Source: Limivivens sp034101475 | GTDB taxonomy: Bacteria; Bacillota; Clostridia; Lachnospirales; Lachnospiraceae | Assembly (NCBI GenBank): GCA_034101475.1 | Contig: JAXEJQ010000106.1 | Span: 1 to 64,000, forward strand | DNA: 64,000 nucleotides | Reading direction: 5' to 3' | In this document: positions 43,310 to 52,149 of the stretch, piece by piece | Layout of the letters: each line of letters starts with the position of its first letter | Position numbering within the stretch: position 1 is the stretch's first letter | Position numbers and translations under genes: made by a program | The notes under the pieces: model-generated | What the model was told of the DNA's origin: nothing | Database searches by the model: none | Seen by the model: only the letters and a program-made list of their open reading frames with translations

Positions 43310-44650
43310 TCATCCCCAGGAAAGCAGCTTTTTTCTCCGGAATATGTAATAAAGCACACCCGTCATATCTGCCAAAAACCATCCAATGGGCACTGACCAC
43401 CAAATCCCTGTCACACCACAGGCCGGCACCCCGGAGAGTACATACGCCAGTACCACGCGGGTTCCCAGTGAAATAACCGTAAGAACCACACTCATCCCGG
43501 GCTTGCCCAGTGCCCGGTACAGGCCGTACAGCAGGAACAGACAGCCGATTCCGCAATAAAATGCGCCTTCAATGCGCAGATAACGGACACCCTCCATAAT
43601 AATCGCCGTCTCGCCCGGCTCCACAAACATGGCCATCAGCGGACGGGCGAACAGCCATACCAGCCCGGATACGACAATACAGAAAAGCATCGACGCCAGC
43701 ACTGCGCCTTTCAGCCCGGCACGAATACGCTCTGCCTTTTTCGCGCCATAATTCTGGGCAATAAATGTAGAAAACGCATTTCCAAAATCCTGCACCGGCA
43801 TATAGGCAAAAGCATCAATTTTAACTGCCGCCGCGAAGGCCGCCATGACCGTTGGTCCAAAACGGTTGACCAGGCCCTGCACCATCAAAATTCCAAGATT
43901 CATAACTGACTGCTGAACGCAGGTCAAAATAGAAAAGCCTGCAATCTCTCTGACACAGCTCCATCGAACACGGCAGCTTTTCCGGGCAGCGCGAAGCTGG
44001 GGACATTTCACAAAGGCATAAACGGTGATTCCGATACCGGAAATATACTGGGAAATCACCGTCGCTTCCGCCGCTCCGGCTGCACCCCGTTTCAGCCAAA
44101 GTACAAACAGCAGATCCAGAAGAATGTTCAGCACGGCAGAAACCGCCAGAAAAATCAGCGGAATAACCGAATTCCCCACCGCCCGCAGAAGCGATGCAAA
44201 ATAATTATACAGAAAGGTGGCAGCAATCCCACAGAAAATGACAGCCAGATATTCCTGCATGTACTCCCAGACCTCGCCTGGCACCTGAAGAAATATGCGG
44301 ATGGAATCCAGGCAGGCAAAAGCTAGTCCATTCAGCAGAAGCGTCACGCCCGCAATCAGCACGAAGGAAGCACATATGCTTTCTCCAAGGCCCGCATCAT
44401 CCCGCTGGCCGAACCGGATGGAAAACAGAGCGCCGCTGCCCATACAAAGTCCCAGGAGGATGGAAGTCAGAAAGGTCATCAGAGTAAACGCAGAGCCCAC
44501 GGCTGCCAGAGCATTTTTTCCAAGGAACTGCCCGACAATCAGGGTATCCGCAATATTGTAGCATTGCTGCAGCAGGTTTCCGAAAATCATGGGAACTGCA
44601 AAAAGCAGCATGGAGCCCATAACCGGCCCCTGTGTCAAATCCTTGTTCAT
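43310..44650 (-). CDS. MATE family efflux transporter
   Basis: A 446-aa protein with twelve helices. GPVMGSMLLFAVPMIFGNLLQQ and YNIADTLIVGQFLG at the N-terminus, and the matching half repeat near residue 240 (FSILTCVQQSVMNLGILMVQG), are typical of MATE (NorM/DinF-like) cation-coupled drug or metabolite exporters. The substrate is not known. It follows the HD phosphohydrolase gene by 15 bp in the same operon. RBS GGAGATGAGAGT. Confidence 0.9.
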   Translation of the reverse strand: MNKDLTQGPVMGSMLLFAVPMIFGNLLQQCYNIADTLIVGQFLGKNALAAVGSAFTLMTFLTSILLGLCMGSGALFSIRFGQRDDAGLGESICASFVLIAGVTLLLNGLAFACLDSIRIFLQVPGEVWEYMQEYLAVIFCGIAATFLYNYFASLLRAVGNSVIPLIFLAVSAVLNILLDLLFVLWLKRGAAGAAEATVISQYISGIGITVYAFVKCPQLRAARKSCRVRWSCVREIAGFSILTCVQQSVMNLGILMVQGLVNRFGPTVMAAFAAAVKIDAFAYMPVQDFGNAFSTFIAQNYGAKKAERIRAGLKGAVLASMLFCIVVSGLVWLFARPLMAMFVEPGETAIIMEGVRYLRIEGAFYCGIGCLFLLYGLYRALGKPGMSVVLTVISLGTRVVLAYVLSGVPACGVTGIWWSVPIGWFLADMTGVLYYIFRRKKLLSWG

Positions 44651-44665
44651 ACTCTCATCTCCAAA

Positions 44666-45211
44666 TCATTTGCTTTTTACCAGCAGCTCCTCAAACAGCT
44701 CCAGAAACTGCTTCTCCACCTCTGCAAAGGGACGCACCCGCAAATCCTGCTCGTGCCATACCCTGGGTTCTTCCTCCCAGAGCTTTTCACCCATAAAATG
44801 AAAAAATTCATGATACAGACAGTCATCGTCCACCGCTTTTACCTGGGCACTTTCTTCTTCTGTAGGAAGGCTTCCCAGATATTTCCGATATACCGCCTCC
44901 TGCACCCGCCGTTCTGCTTCCAGATAGACGGTCAGGCTCTTTTTCACCGGCCTTGTAATATCCGCCAGGTAAGCCTCGCTGGCATCATGGAGCAGTGCCG
45001 CCAGCACCACACGCCCGGAACAGCCTCTGGCTTTCGCTTCCTGACAACAGGCAACAGAATGCTGACCCACGGAATAAAACTCCGGAAAATGGCCATTTGC
45101 ACGGGTCATAAGAGAGAGTGCGTGGGCGATATCCCGGATATCAATGTCTTCCTCCCTTGGATCCAAAGGCGTGAATTGTTTTTTTGTATAAGTAGTAATA
45201 GAATCTTTCAT
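44666..45211 (-). CDS. HD-domain phosphohydrolase, YfbR-like
   Basis: A 181-aa protein. IRDIAHALSLMTRANG, YSVGQHSVACCQ (His), LLHDASEAYLADI (HD) and a later Asp near DDDCLYHEF give the HD metal site and the layout of YfbR-type 5'-deoxynucleotidases. It would trim nucleoside monophosphates. The ATG at 45211 follows AAAGGAATG; the longer frame crosses the terminator of the previous gene. Confidence 0.82.
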   Translation of the reverse strand: MKDSITTYTKKQFTPLDPREEDIDIRDIAHALSLMTRANGHFPEFYSVGQHSVACCQEAKARGCSGRVVLAALLHDASEAYLADITRPVKKSLTVYLEAERRVQEAVYRKYLGSLPTEEESAQVKAVDDDCLYHEFFHFMGEKLWEEEPRVWHEQDLRVRPFAEVEKQFLELFEELLVKSK

Positions 45212-45237
45212 GGGAATAACATTCCTTTCTTCCGTGT

Positions 45238-45264
45238 AAAAAACGCCTGGGCTGTACCCAGGCG
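45238..45264 (-). terminator. Terminator of the SPFH gene
   Basis: Minus strand CGCCTGGG-tacag-CCCAGGCG followed by TTTTTT, a textbook intrinsic terminator 41 bp past the stop codon. Confidence 0.92.
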
Positions 45265-45304
45265 CCTTTCCTTTCATCAGACACTTTTTGGACAGAACTT
45301 CTTC

Positions 45305-46357
45305 TCAATTTTCTTCCGGCTTCTCCGGCTGAGTCCTTACCAGTTCCCTGGTCACCTGCGTCCGCTGCGGCTTCACCTCCGGATCACAGCAGGCATCCGC
45401 TTTCACCTTCTCAACCTTTTCCTTCGGGCTTTTATCAATGGGTTCCGCAGCCCCTGTTCCCAGAATCTCTGCGGCAAACCCCAGCTTTGACGCTGCCTGT
45501 GTCAGCTCTGTGGGCATAAAAATCTTTGTGGCACGTCCGTCACTGATCTCCTTAAGGGCTTCAAGCTGTTTCAGAGCCAGCACACTGCTGTCAATGCCCA
45601 CCGCTTTCAGCCGCTCCAGACCCGCAGCCTCCGCCTCGTATATTTTCCGGATCGACTCCGCTTCACCGATGGCCAGCGCAATCCGGGCTTCCTGCTCCGC
45701 CTGAGCTGCCAGAACCTTTGCAGCCTTATCACCTTCTGCCCTGGTAATGGCAGACTGCTTGTGGGCATCCGCTTCCAGAAGGGTCTGCCGTTTATCACGC
45801 TCTGCCTTCATCTGCTTTTCCATGGCCTGCTGGATTTCCTTGGGCGGAATAATATTTTTCAACTCCACACGGTTTACCTTGATTCCCCAGGGATCGGTGG
45901 CCTTATCCAGAACATCCCTCATTTTTTCATTGATCAGATCACGGGAGGTCAGGGTCTGATCCAGTTCCAGATCACCCACAATATTTCTGAGGGAGGTCGC
46001 CGTCAGATTTTCCAGCGCTACAATGGGCTGCTCCACGCCATAGGTAAACAGCTTCGGATCATAAATTTTAAAGTAAACGACTGTATCAATGTTCATGGTT
46101 ACGTTATCCTTGGTGATAACCGGCTGCGGCGGAAAATCAGCAACCTGTTCCTTTAAGGATACCTTTTTGGCAACCTTCTCCAGAAACGGAATCTTAAAAT
46201 GAAGCCCCGGTTCCCATTTCGCCTTAAAAGTTCCAAGGAATTCGACTACATAGCATTTTGCTTCCGGAACCACCTTCACACAGGTAAGCAGAATCAAAAG
46301 AATCAGAACAATCACGATGGGTGCCAGAGCAGAAACTAAAGACAGCATTACATTCAT
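45305..46357 (-). CDS. SPFH / band 7 domain protein (stomatin-like)
   Basis: A 350-aa membrane protein: one N-terminal helix (LAPIVIVLILLILLTCV), SPFH domain at about 30-200 (LREQVADFPPQPVITKDNVTMNIDTVVYFKI in parts), then an Ala/Glu/Lys-rich coiled coil (about 190-270) and a polar tail. It is of the QmcA/HflK-like type that forms membrane scaffolds and can guard FtsH-type proteases. RBS GAAGGAGAAATGTT. The F3 repeat at 46410-46539 fills its leader. Confidence 0.88.
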   Translation of the reverse strand: MNVMLSLVSALAPIVIVLILLILLTCVKVVPEAKCYVVEFLGTFKAKWEPGLHFKIPFLEKVAKKVSLKEQVADFPPQPVITKDNVTMNIDTVVYFKIYDPKLFTYGVEQPIVALENLTATSLRNIVGDLELDQTLTSRDLINEKMRDVLDKATDPWGIKVNRVELKNIIPPKEIQQAMEKQMKAERDKRQTLLEADAHKQSAITRAEGDKAAKVLAAQAEQEARIALAIGEAESIRKIYEAEAAGLERLKAVGIDSSVLALKQLEALKEISDGRATKIFMPTELTQAASKLGFAAEILGTGAAEPIDKSPKEKVEKVKADACCDPEVKPQRTQVTRELVRTQPEKPEEN

Positions 46358-46409
46358 AACATTTCTCCTTCCGCTGAATCGAATCAGCTTTTATTTTTGC
46401 ATTTCCTAT

Positions 46410-46539
46410 CTGTTCAGTACCTTCCCAGATACGATTCGCAAACCCATGAAAACCGGCTGCGCCGATGGGGTTTGCTCACACATGATTCACGTTCTTACGG
46501 CCTCATCAGCAAGCGATTCGGCCTGTTCTGAACAGTTAC
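46410..46539. repeat. F3 repeat, copy in the SPFH leader
   Basis: 130 bp bounded by CTGTTCAG and CTGAACAGTTAC. An inner stem GCAAACCC ... GGGTTTGC spans about 46438-46475. On the minus strand a perfect TATAAT (46554-46549) lies nine bases before it, so the SPFH transcript would start at the repeat. Apart from this and the -10 box, the 298-bp gap 46358-46655 holds nothing I can name. Confidence 0.65.
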
Positions 46540-46655
46540 TGCATTTCTATTATACTATAGTCTTCCCGGAAATGCATCTTATTTATGGGACTCTTTTCTT
46601 TGCTTTTCCCTTCCTTTTATGTTACAGTAAAAGAAAACAGAAAGGATCCCTGTAT

Positions 46656-47342
46656 ATGACCACAATCAAAGTCTTTTTTGACTATGTCTGCCCCTTTTGC
46701 TATCTGGAGTTTTTTGCTCTGAAGGAAGCCATTTCCGGTAAGGACGTGAAGCTTGAGCTGATTCCTCATGAGCTCCGCCGCCCGCCTGTACCGAAGGTCG
46801 ATCCCATGCACGATGAAATGCGCCTGAAACGCTTCGATGAGGTTCTGGCTCCGGAAGCCAGGAAGCTGGGAATTCCCATGGAGCTTCCCTGGATTTCTCC
46901 CCATCCCTATACCACAGACACATTTCTGGGCTTCCTTTTCTGCCGGGACCGGGGACTGGAAATTGCTTATACGGAAAAAGTATTTCTGGCTTTTTATGTG
47001 GAACAAAAAGACATCGGTGAAATGGATGTGTTAAAAGAAATCGCCGCTTCCCTGGATCTGGATCCGGATGCGTTTGAACAGGAAATCCGAAGCAGACGTC
47101 AGCTGCCCCGGCTGGATGCTCTGAATTCCCTCTCAAAGGACTATGAAATCAAGGGAATTCCCGTAACCTTCATCGGCAGCCAGCGTCTGGACGGGAACCA
47201 TGAGCCGGAGGTATATTCCATTGTCCTGGAATCCGTTCAGAACCAGGAATCAGAGTCTGGTGATGTACAGCCGGAAATACCCTCTGCCGGTGCAGTACCG
47301 CCCCTTGGCATGGCCTGCGGCCCGGACGGAAACTGCGGCTGA
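46656..47342 (+). CDS. DsbA family (FrnE-like) oxidoreductase
   Basis: A 228-aa cytoplasmic protein of the thioredoxin fold. FFDYVCPFCYLEF at 7-19 holds the CPFC active site, and IKGIPVTFIGS near 170 gives the cis-proline loop. An all-helical insert separates the two halves, as in FrnE / 2-hydroxychromene-2-carboxylate isomerase relatives. Polyketide or disulfide-linked stress roles are known for the family; here the role is open. The tail ends in GMACGPDGNCG, with two extra cysteines that may bind metal. RBS GAAAGGATCC. Confidence 0.82.
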   Translation: MTTIKVFFDYVCPFCYLEFFALKEAISGKDVKLELIPHELRRPPVPKVDPMHDEMRLKRFDEVLAPEARKLGIPMELPWISPHPYTTDTFLGFLFCRDRGLEIAYTEKVFLAFYVEQKDIGEMDVLKEIAASLDLDPDAFEQEIRSRRQLPRLDALNSLSKDYEIKGIPVTFIGSQRLDGNHEPEVYSIVLESVQNQESESGDVQPEIPSAGAVPPLGMACGPDGNCG

Positions 47343-47358
47343 AAATTTGACGCTGCAG

Positions 47359-47384
47359 TTCCGCAGGACAGCTGTCCTGCGGAA
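47359..47384 (+). terminator. Perfect 26-bp palindrome after the DsbA-like gene
   Basis: TTCCGCAGGACAG (47359-47371) is followed at once by its reverse complement. It is a likely transcript end for the DsbA-like gene 16 bp upstream, though only a weak T-rich stretch follows. Confidence 0.6.
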
Positions 47385-47437
47385 TGTTCCGGTGCATTTT
47401 TGCAGCTTTTATTTATCCTGATACTCCTGCTTCTCTA

Positions 47438-47466
47438 TTGACATTTACATAAAAAAAGTGTATCAT
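47438..47466 (+). promoter_or_regulatory. Promoter of the metal ATPase
   Basis: TTGACA (47438-47443), 17 bases, TATCAT (47461-47466): a near-consensus promoter with an operator directly after the -10 box. Confidence 0.8.
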
Positions 47467-47468
47467 AC

Positions 47469-47488
47469 ATATGAACGATTATTCATAT
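47469..47488 (+). promoter_or_regulatory. SmtB/CzrA-like operator
   Basis: ATATGAACGATTATTCATAT has 7-bp arms (ATATGAA/TTCATAT) and matches the form of ArsR/SmtB-family zinc sensor sites (TGAA-N6-TTCA core). Its place three bases after the -10 box would block transcription in low zinc. No arsR-type gene is present in this window. Confidence 0.7.
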
Positions 47489-47546
47489 GTTCATATAAAT
47501 TCAGCCAACAGGGCAGGACGATCGAATCCTGCGAGGGAGGACACCT

Positions 47547-50150
47547 ATGAAAAAGAAAGTCTATATCCTGGAAAATCTGGGATGCGCCAACTGTGCGTCC
47601 AGGATTGAGCAAAAAATCGCAGCGCTCCCCGGCGTAGAGGAAGCAACCATTACCTTTGCCACCAGACAGCTCCGGCTGACCGCGGAAGACCCGGACTCTC
47701 TGATCCCGGAAATTCAGAAAATCGCGAATGCGCTGGAACCGGAAATCGTGATTACAGAAAGAACGCGCAGAGCTGCCAGAGACACCGGCCACGGACACGA
47801 TCATGCGCACGAAGAACACGAGCATCACCACCTCGAGCACGGCGACTCCTGCCCCTGCGGGCACGATCATGCGCACGAGGAACACGAGCATCACCTCCAC
47901 GAGCACGGTGACTCCTGCTCCTGCGGGCACGACCATGCGCATGAGGAACACGAACATCACCACCACGGACAGAAGCCTTCCCCTGACGGAACCGTCACCA
48001 GAACCTATCTCGTGGAAAATCTCGGCTGTGCCAACTGCGCCGCCAGGATGGAACGCCGAATCAATGAGCTACCCTCTGTGGCCAGCGCCACACTGACCTT
48101 TGCCACCAAACAGCTGAAGGTCACAGGGAAAGACCCTGATGCTCTGCTGGCGGATATGCAGCAGATCTGTGCTTCCATTGAATCAGAAGTGAGACTGGTT
48201 CCGAAGAATTCCCGTCCCGGAAGCGAAAATATCCGGAAACAATCCGAAAGAAAAACGCCTTCCCCCGCTCCGGAAGCCCGGACCGCCAAACGTCGTCCCC
48301 TGCTTACCGACAATCAGCAAACGCTTCTTGGTATCGGAATCGGCGCCGTTCTGCTGATTGTCGGAAAAGTGCTGGAATACCGGAATCTGGAGACCGCCTC
48401 CCTTCTGGTTTTGGTTGCCTCTTACGTTCTTCTGGGATGGCGGGTTGTTCTGACTGCCGTGAAAAATCTTGCCCATGGGCAGGTTTTTGACGAAAACTTC
48501 CTGATGAGTGTGGCGACTCTCGGTGCTTTCCTGATTCGTGAATATCCGGAAGCAGCAGGCGTTATGCTCTTCTACCGCATTGGTGAATTTTTCGAACACA
48601 TTGCCGTTGAAAAAAGCCGGAGCCAGATCATGAATGCAGTGGATATGCGTCCCGAGGTTGTCAATCTTGTGACCGGGGATGAAGTAAGGGTCATCGATGC
48701 CGAAGAGGCCAATGCAGGCGATATCCTTCTGATCCGCCCCGGCGACCGGATTCCTCTGGACGGCGTAATCATAGAAGGCGAAAGCCGGATTGACACCTCT
48801 CCGGTCACCGGAGAGCCTGTTCCCGTCAAGGCGGTCTGCGGCGATGAAGTCACCTCCGGCTGTGTCAATACCTCCGGCCTTTTAAAGATCCGCGTTGAAA
48901 AGGTTCTGGAAGAATCCATGGTTACCCGCATTCTGGATTCCGTGGAAAATGCGGCGGCAAGCAAACCGAAAATCGACCGTTTCATCACCCGGTTTGCCCG
49001 GATTTATACTCCTGTTGTTGTTCTCCTGGCCGCCTGTACCGCCATTCTGCCGTCCCTGTTTACAGGCAACTGGGATTACTGGGTTTATACCGCATTATCC
49101 TTCCTGGTTATGAGCTGCCCCTGTGCGCTGGTTTTAAGCGTTCCCCTGGCGTTCTTCTCCGGAATCGGCGCCGGTTCCAAACGTGGAATTCTGTTTAAGG
49201 GCGGCGTTTCTCTGGAAGCCATGACAAATGTGGACGCCGTTGTAATGGATAAAACCGGAACCATCACCAAAGGGAATTTCGTTGTTCAGCGCAGTGTGCC
49301 TTCCGGAAAACGGAGCGCTGATGAACTGCTCGCCCTGTGTGCGAGCTGTGAGCTGACTTCCACCCATCCCATTGGAAACAGCATTGTCACAGCTGCCAGA
49401 GAACGAAATCTGGAGATTATCCGGCCGGAAACCGTGGAAGAGATCGCCGGACACGGCATCCGTGCCATTCTTCCCGGAGGGGAAATCCTCTGCGGAAACC
49501 GAAAACTGATGGAAAAATACCACATTTCTCTGAATGATTATCAGAAAGAAGCGTTTGGCACTGAAGTTCTGGCTGCTGAAAATGGTGTTTTCATCGGATA
49601 TCTGGTGATTTCCGATACCATAAAAGAGGACGCGCAGACAGCCATTGCTCAGATCAAAAAGCTCGGCATTTCCACCGTCATGCTGACCGGAGATGCGCAG
49701 GACAGCGCAGAAGCCGTTGCGGCTGCTTCTGGTATTGAAGAAGTCCACGCAAGACTGCTGCCTCAGGATAAGCTGAGCGAGCTGCAGAAAATCCGCGCTG
49801 CCAAAGGCGCCGTCATGTTCGTCGGCGACGGTATCAACGATGCTCCGGTACTGGCAGGCGCAGATGTAGGCGCTGCCATGGGCAGCGGGGCCGACGCTGC
49901 CATCGAAGCAGCCGACGTAGTGTTTATGACCTCCAGCATGGAAGCCATTCCTCAGGCTCTGGCAATTGCCCGGGCAACCAGCCGGATTTCCTGGCAGAAT
50001 GTTGTCTTTGCACTGGCTGTCAAGATCTGTGTGATGATCCTGGGCCTCTGCGGCTTTGCATCCATGTGGATGGCCGTGTTTGCCGACACCGGCGTGGCCA
50101 TGCTCTGCATTCTGAATTCCATCCGGGTTCTGTATAAAAAAAATATATAA
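47547..50150 (+). CDS. Zinc/cadmium/lead-type P1B ATPase with two HMA domains and His-rich linker
   Basis: An 867-aa efflux pump. Two HMA metal-binding domains (LGCANCASR near 12-20; LGCANCAAR near 163) flank a 65-residue linker of three 22-aa repeats made of His, Glu, Asp and CPCG/CSCG (about 84-141). The pump core has SCPCALVLS near 521 (membrane metal site), DKTGTITKG near 568 (phospho-Asp), STHPIGNS (HP motif) and GDGINDAPVLA. CPC with two HMA and poly-His suggests Zn/Cd/Pb rather than Cu, supported by the SmtB-like operator. RBS GGGAGG. The TAA stop is also the first triplet of an F3 repeat. Confidence 0.92.
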   Translation: MKKKVYILENLGCANCASRIEQKIAALPGVEEATITFATRQLRLTAEDPDSLIPEIQKIANALEPEIVITERTRRAARDTGHGHDHAHEEHEHHHLEHGDSCPCGHDHAHEEHEHHLHEHGDSCSCGHDHAHEEHEHHHHGQKPSPDGTVTRTYLVENLGCANCAARMERRINELPSVASATLTFATKQLKVTGKDPDALLADMQQICASIESEVRLVPKNSRPGSENIRKQSERKTPSPAPEARTAKRRPLLTDNQQTLLGIGIGAVLLIVGKVLEYRNLETASLLVLVASYVLLGWRVVLTAVKNLAHGQVFDENFLMSVATLGAFLIREYPEAAGVMLFYRIGEFFEHIAVEKSRSQIMNAVDMRPEVVNLVTGDEVRVIDAEEANAGDILLIRPGDRIPLDGVIIEGESRIDTSPVTGEPVPVKAVCGDEVTSGCVNTSGLLKIRVEKVLEESMVTRILDSVENAAASKPKIDRFITRFARIYTPVVVLLAACTAILPSLFTGNWDYWVYTALSFLVMSCPCALVLSVPLAFFSGIGAGSKRGILFKGGVSLEAMTNVDAVVMDKTGTITKGNFVVQRSVPSGKRSADELLALCASCELTSTHPIGNSIVTAARERNLEIIRPETVEEIAGHGIRAILPGGEILCGNRKLMEKYHISLNDYQKEAFGTEVLAAENGVFIGYLVISDTIKEDAQTAIAQIKKLGISTVMLTGDAQDSAEAVAAASGIEEVHARLLPQDKLSELQKIRAAKGAVMFVGDGINDAPVLAGADVGAAMGSGADAAIEAADVVFMTSSMEAIPQALAIARATSRISWQNVVFALAVKICVMILGLCGFASMWMAVFADTGVAMLCILNSIRVLYKKNI
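47796..47970 (+). repeat. 66-bp coding tandem repeat (His-rich linker)
   Basis: CACGA(T/C)CATGCGCA starts at 47796, 47862 and 47928, a strict 66-bp period encoding HDHAHEEHEHH plus an acidic/Cys tail. Units are near-identical at DNA level, so recent expansion or contraction is likely and length may vary between strains. Confidence 0.88.
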
Positions 50151-50288
50151 CTGTTCAGAGCCTGGCAAAATTTCATAGACCAGATGTAAAATGCTTGCAT
50201 TTTTAAGTCTGGTTTTGAAATTTTATTTGGCGGATACGCCACACCGACGAAATGCGAAGCATTTTGGAGGTTGGCTCTGAACAGTTAC
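50148..50288. repeat. F3 repeat, full copy, with perfect terminal inverted repeats
   Basis: TAACTGTTCAGAGCC and GGCTCTGAACAGTTA are perfect 15-bp ends of a 140-bp element; an extra C and A follow. Inside are stems AAAATTTCA/TGAAATTTT with AGACCAGA/TCTGGT, GGCG-gata-CGCC, and AAATGC-gaa-GCATTT. No ORF. The left TAA is the stop codon of the ATPase. Confidence 0.88.
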
Positions 50289-50317
50289 AAAAATATTTAA
50301 AATGAAAACGCAAAAAC

Positions 50318-50335
50318 GGGCGCCCTCGGGCGCCC
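50318..50335. terminator. Bidirectional terminator after ATPase and ABC exporter
   Basis: GGGCGCC-ctcg-GGCGCCC with T-runs on both sides (TACTTTTTTC on plus, GTTTTTG on minus) between two convergent genes. Confidence 0.9.
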
Positions 50336-50343
50336 TACTTTTT

Positions 50344-52149
50344 TCAAAACCAGAACCCTCCTGTCTGCATCCGGTACATTCCGGCATAGCGGCCATCCAG
50401 CGCCATCAGCTCCTCATGGGTTCCTTTTTCCAGAATTTCACCGTCCTGCAGAAACAGAATCAGATCCGAATCCCGAATCGTAGACAGCCGATGCGCGATA
50501 ATAAATGAGGTCCTTCCCTTTGTAATCCTGCGCATGGCCTTCTGAATCTTCTGTTCCGTCAGTGTATCCACGGAACTGGTGGCTTCGTCCAGAATCAGAA
50601 TCGGCGCGTCCGTCAGCACAGCACGGGCAATGGTCAGAAGCTGCTGCTCTCCCTGGCTCAGCGTGGTTCCTCCCTGGGACAACACCGTATCATACCCCTG
50701 GGGCAGCCTCCGGATAAAGGAATCTGCTCCGGCAGTAACCGCGGCGGCCCGGATCTGTTCAAAGGGAACGTTGCTTCTTCCATAACTGATATTGTTCCGC
50801 ACGCTCATCTCAAACAACGCACTGTCCTGCAGAACAACGCCGAACACATCCCGCAGGCTTGTCAGGGTATAGTTCCGGATATCGAGCCCGTCCAGATAAA
50901 TGGCGCCGCTGTCCACATCGTAAAACCGTGTCAGAAGGTTGATGATAGTGGTTTTTCCGGATCCTGTGGGGCCCACAATCGCCACCTGGGTTCCGGCAGG
51001 AATCGCCAGGTCAATCCCCTTCAATACGGTCTTCTCCTGCATATAACCGAATACCACCTTTTCAAACCGGATATCTCCCCGGGGATTTTTCAGCTGAACC
51101 GCATCGGGTGAATCCGCTGGCTCCGGTTCCTCGTCCAGAATTTCAAAAACCCGCTCCGCACCGGCAACCGCGGTCTGCAGATTGTTGTAGATATTGGCGA
51201 TGTCCACAAAGGGTCTGGCAAACTGCTTTGAGTACAACAGAAAACTTGTTATCATGCCAATCTCCAGATTTCCCTTCACCGCCAGAATTCCGCTGACCGC
51301 CGCAATCACCAGATAATTCAGGTTATTGATGACATTGGTCAGCGGCATCAGATAGCCCGACCAGATCAGCGCCTTTGTGGCCACACGGCACAGCGCTTCA
51401 TTTTTTTCCTCAAATTCCTCTACCATCTGCGCTTCCCTGCCGTATGCCTTTACCATGCTGAGACCGGAAATGCTTTCCTCAATATGGCCGTTCAGCTGTC
51501 CCAGAATTTTCTGCTGTCCAAAAAACAGCCTTCCCGTATGCCGGGTAACCACCCTTGTCAGAAGGACAATCAGGGATGCGGAAATCAGCGCCACACCGGT
51601 AAGCATCACATTTAACCGCAGCATCATGCAGAAAATCCCGGCAATCGTAAAGGAATAGGTCAGCAGCTGGGCAAGGGAATCGGAAATCGTACTGCTGATA
51701 TTGTCCACATCGTTGGTCAGACGGCTCATCAGCTCTCCATGCTGCTTCCGGTCAAAATAGGAAAGGGGCAGCCTTTTCATTGCCCGAAAGAGGGTCATAC
51801 GGATATGGCAGATCAGCTTCTGTCCGATGGAAGCCATCAGAAAACGCTGCAGAAAACGAACCAGCCAGTCTGAAAGGTAAAAGCCGGCCAGCAGCCCGAT
51901 CAGCCACATGGCCGGGCTTCCGGAATCAATGGCGTTGACCGCCTTGCCGATGAGAAAGGGCGAGAGAACCGCTGAAACCGAGGACAGGGCTGAAAGCAGC
52001 AGAATCCAGCCAAAACCCTTTCGCTGTCCCCTGGTCACTCCCAGCAGGCGCCTTAATGTCCCTTTGATATTTTTCGGTTTTTCTCCCGGAACACCCCGCA
52101 TATGCCGCCCGCCTCCTGACGGCGGCGGAGCCAGCACTTTATCTGCCAT
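50344..52149 (-). CDS. Heterodimeric ABC exporter, subunit with canonical Walker B Glu
   Basis: A 601-aa half-transporter: six helices (about 50-330) then an ATPase with VGPTGSGKTTII near 395, signature LSQGEQQLLTIAR near 500 (deviant from LSGGQ), Walker B ILILDEATSSVD with the catalytic Glu. The partner upstream has the reverse pattern, so the pair has one working and one degenerate ATP site, as in BmrCD and TM287/288. Its ATG at 52149 follows GGGAGGTGAGCCGG and overlaps the partner's end by 11 bp. Drug or peptide export is likely. Confidence 0.9.
   Translation of the reverse strand: MADKVLAPPPSGGGRHMRGVPGEKPKNIKGTLRRLLGVTRGQRKGFGWILLLSALSSVSAVLSPFLIGKAVNAIDSGSPAMWLIGLLAGFYLSDWLVRFLQRFLMASIGQKLICHIRMTLFRAMKRLPLSYFDRKQHGELMSRLTNDVDNISSTISDSLAQLLTYSFTIAGIFCMMLRLNVMLTGVALISASLIVLLTRVVTRHTGRLFFGQQKILGQLNGHIEESISGLSMVKAYGREAQMVEEFEEKNEALCRVATKALIWSGYLMPLTNVINNLNYLVIAAVSGILAVKGNLEIGMITSFLLYSKQFARPFVDIANIYNNLQTAVAGAERVFEILDEEPEPADSPDAVQLKNPRGDIRFEKVVFGYMQEKTVLKGIDLAIPAGTQVAIVGPTGSGKTTIINLLTRFYDVDSGAIYLDGLDIRNYTLTSLRDVFGVVLQDSALFEMSVRNNISYGRSNVPFEQIRAAAVTAGADSFIRRLPQGYDTVLSQGGTTLSQGEQQLLTIARAVLTDAPILILDEATSSVDTLTEQKIQKAMRRITKGRTSFIIAHRLSTIRDSDLILFLQDGEILEKGTHEELMALDGRYAGMYRMQTGGFWF

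Noticed and set aside
47463..47966. Minus-strand ORF rich in V, M and F opposite the His repeats
   Set aside because: It is the complement of His/Glu repeat codons and only looks like a membrane protein.
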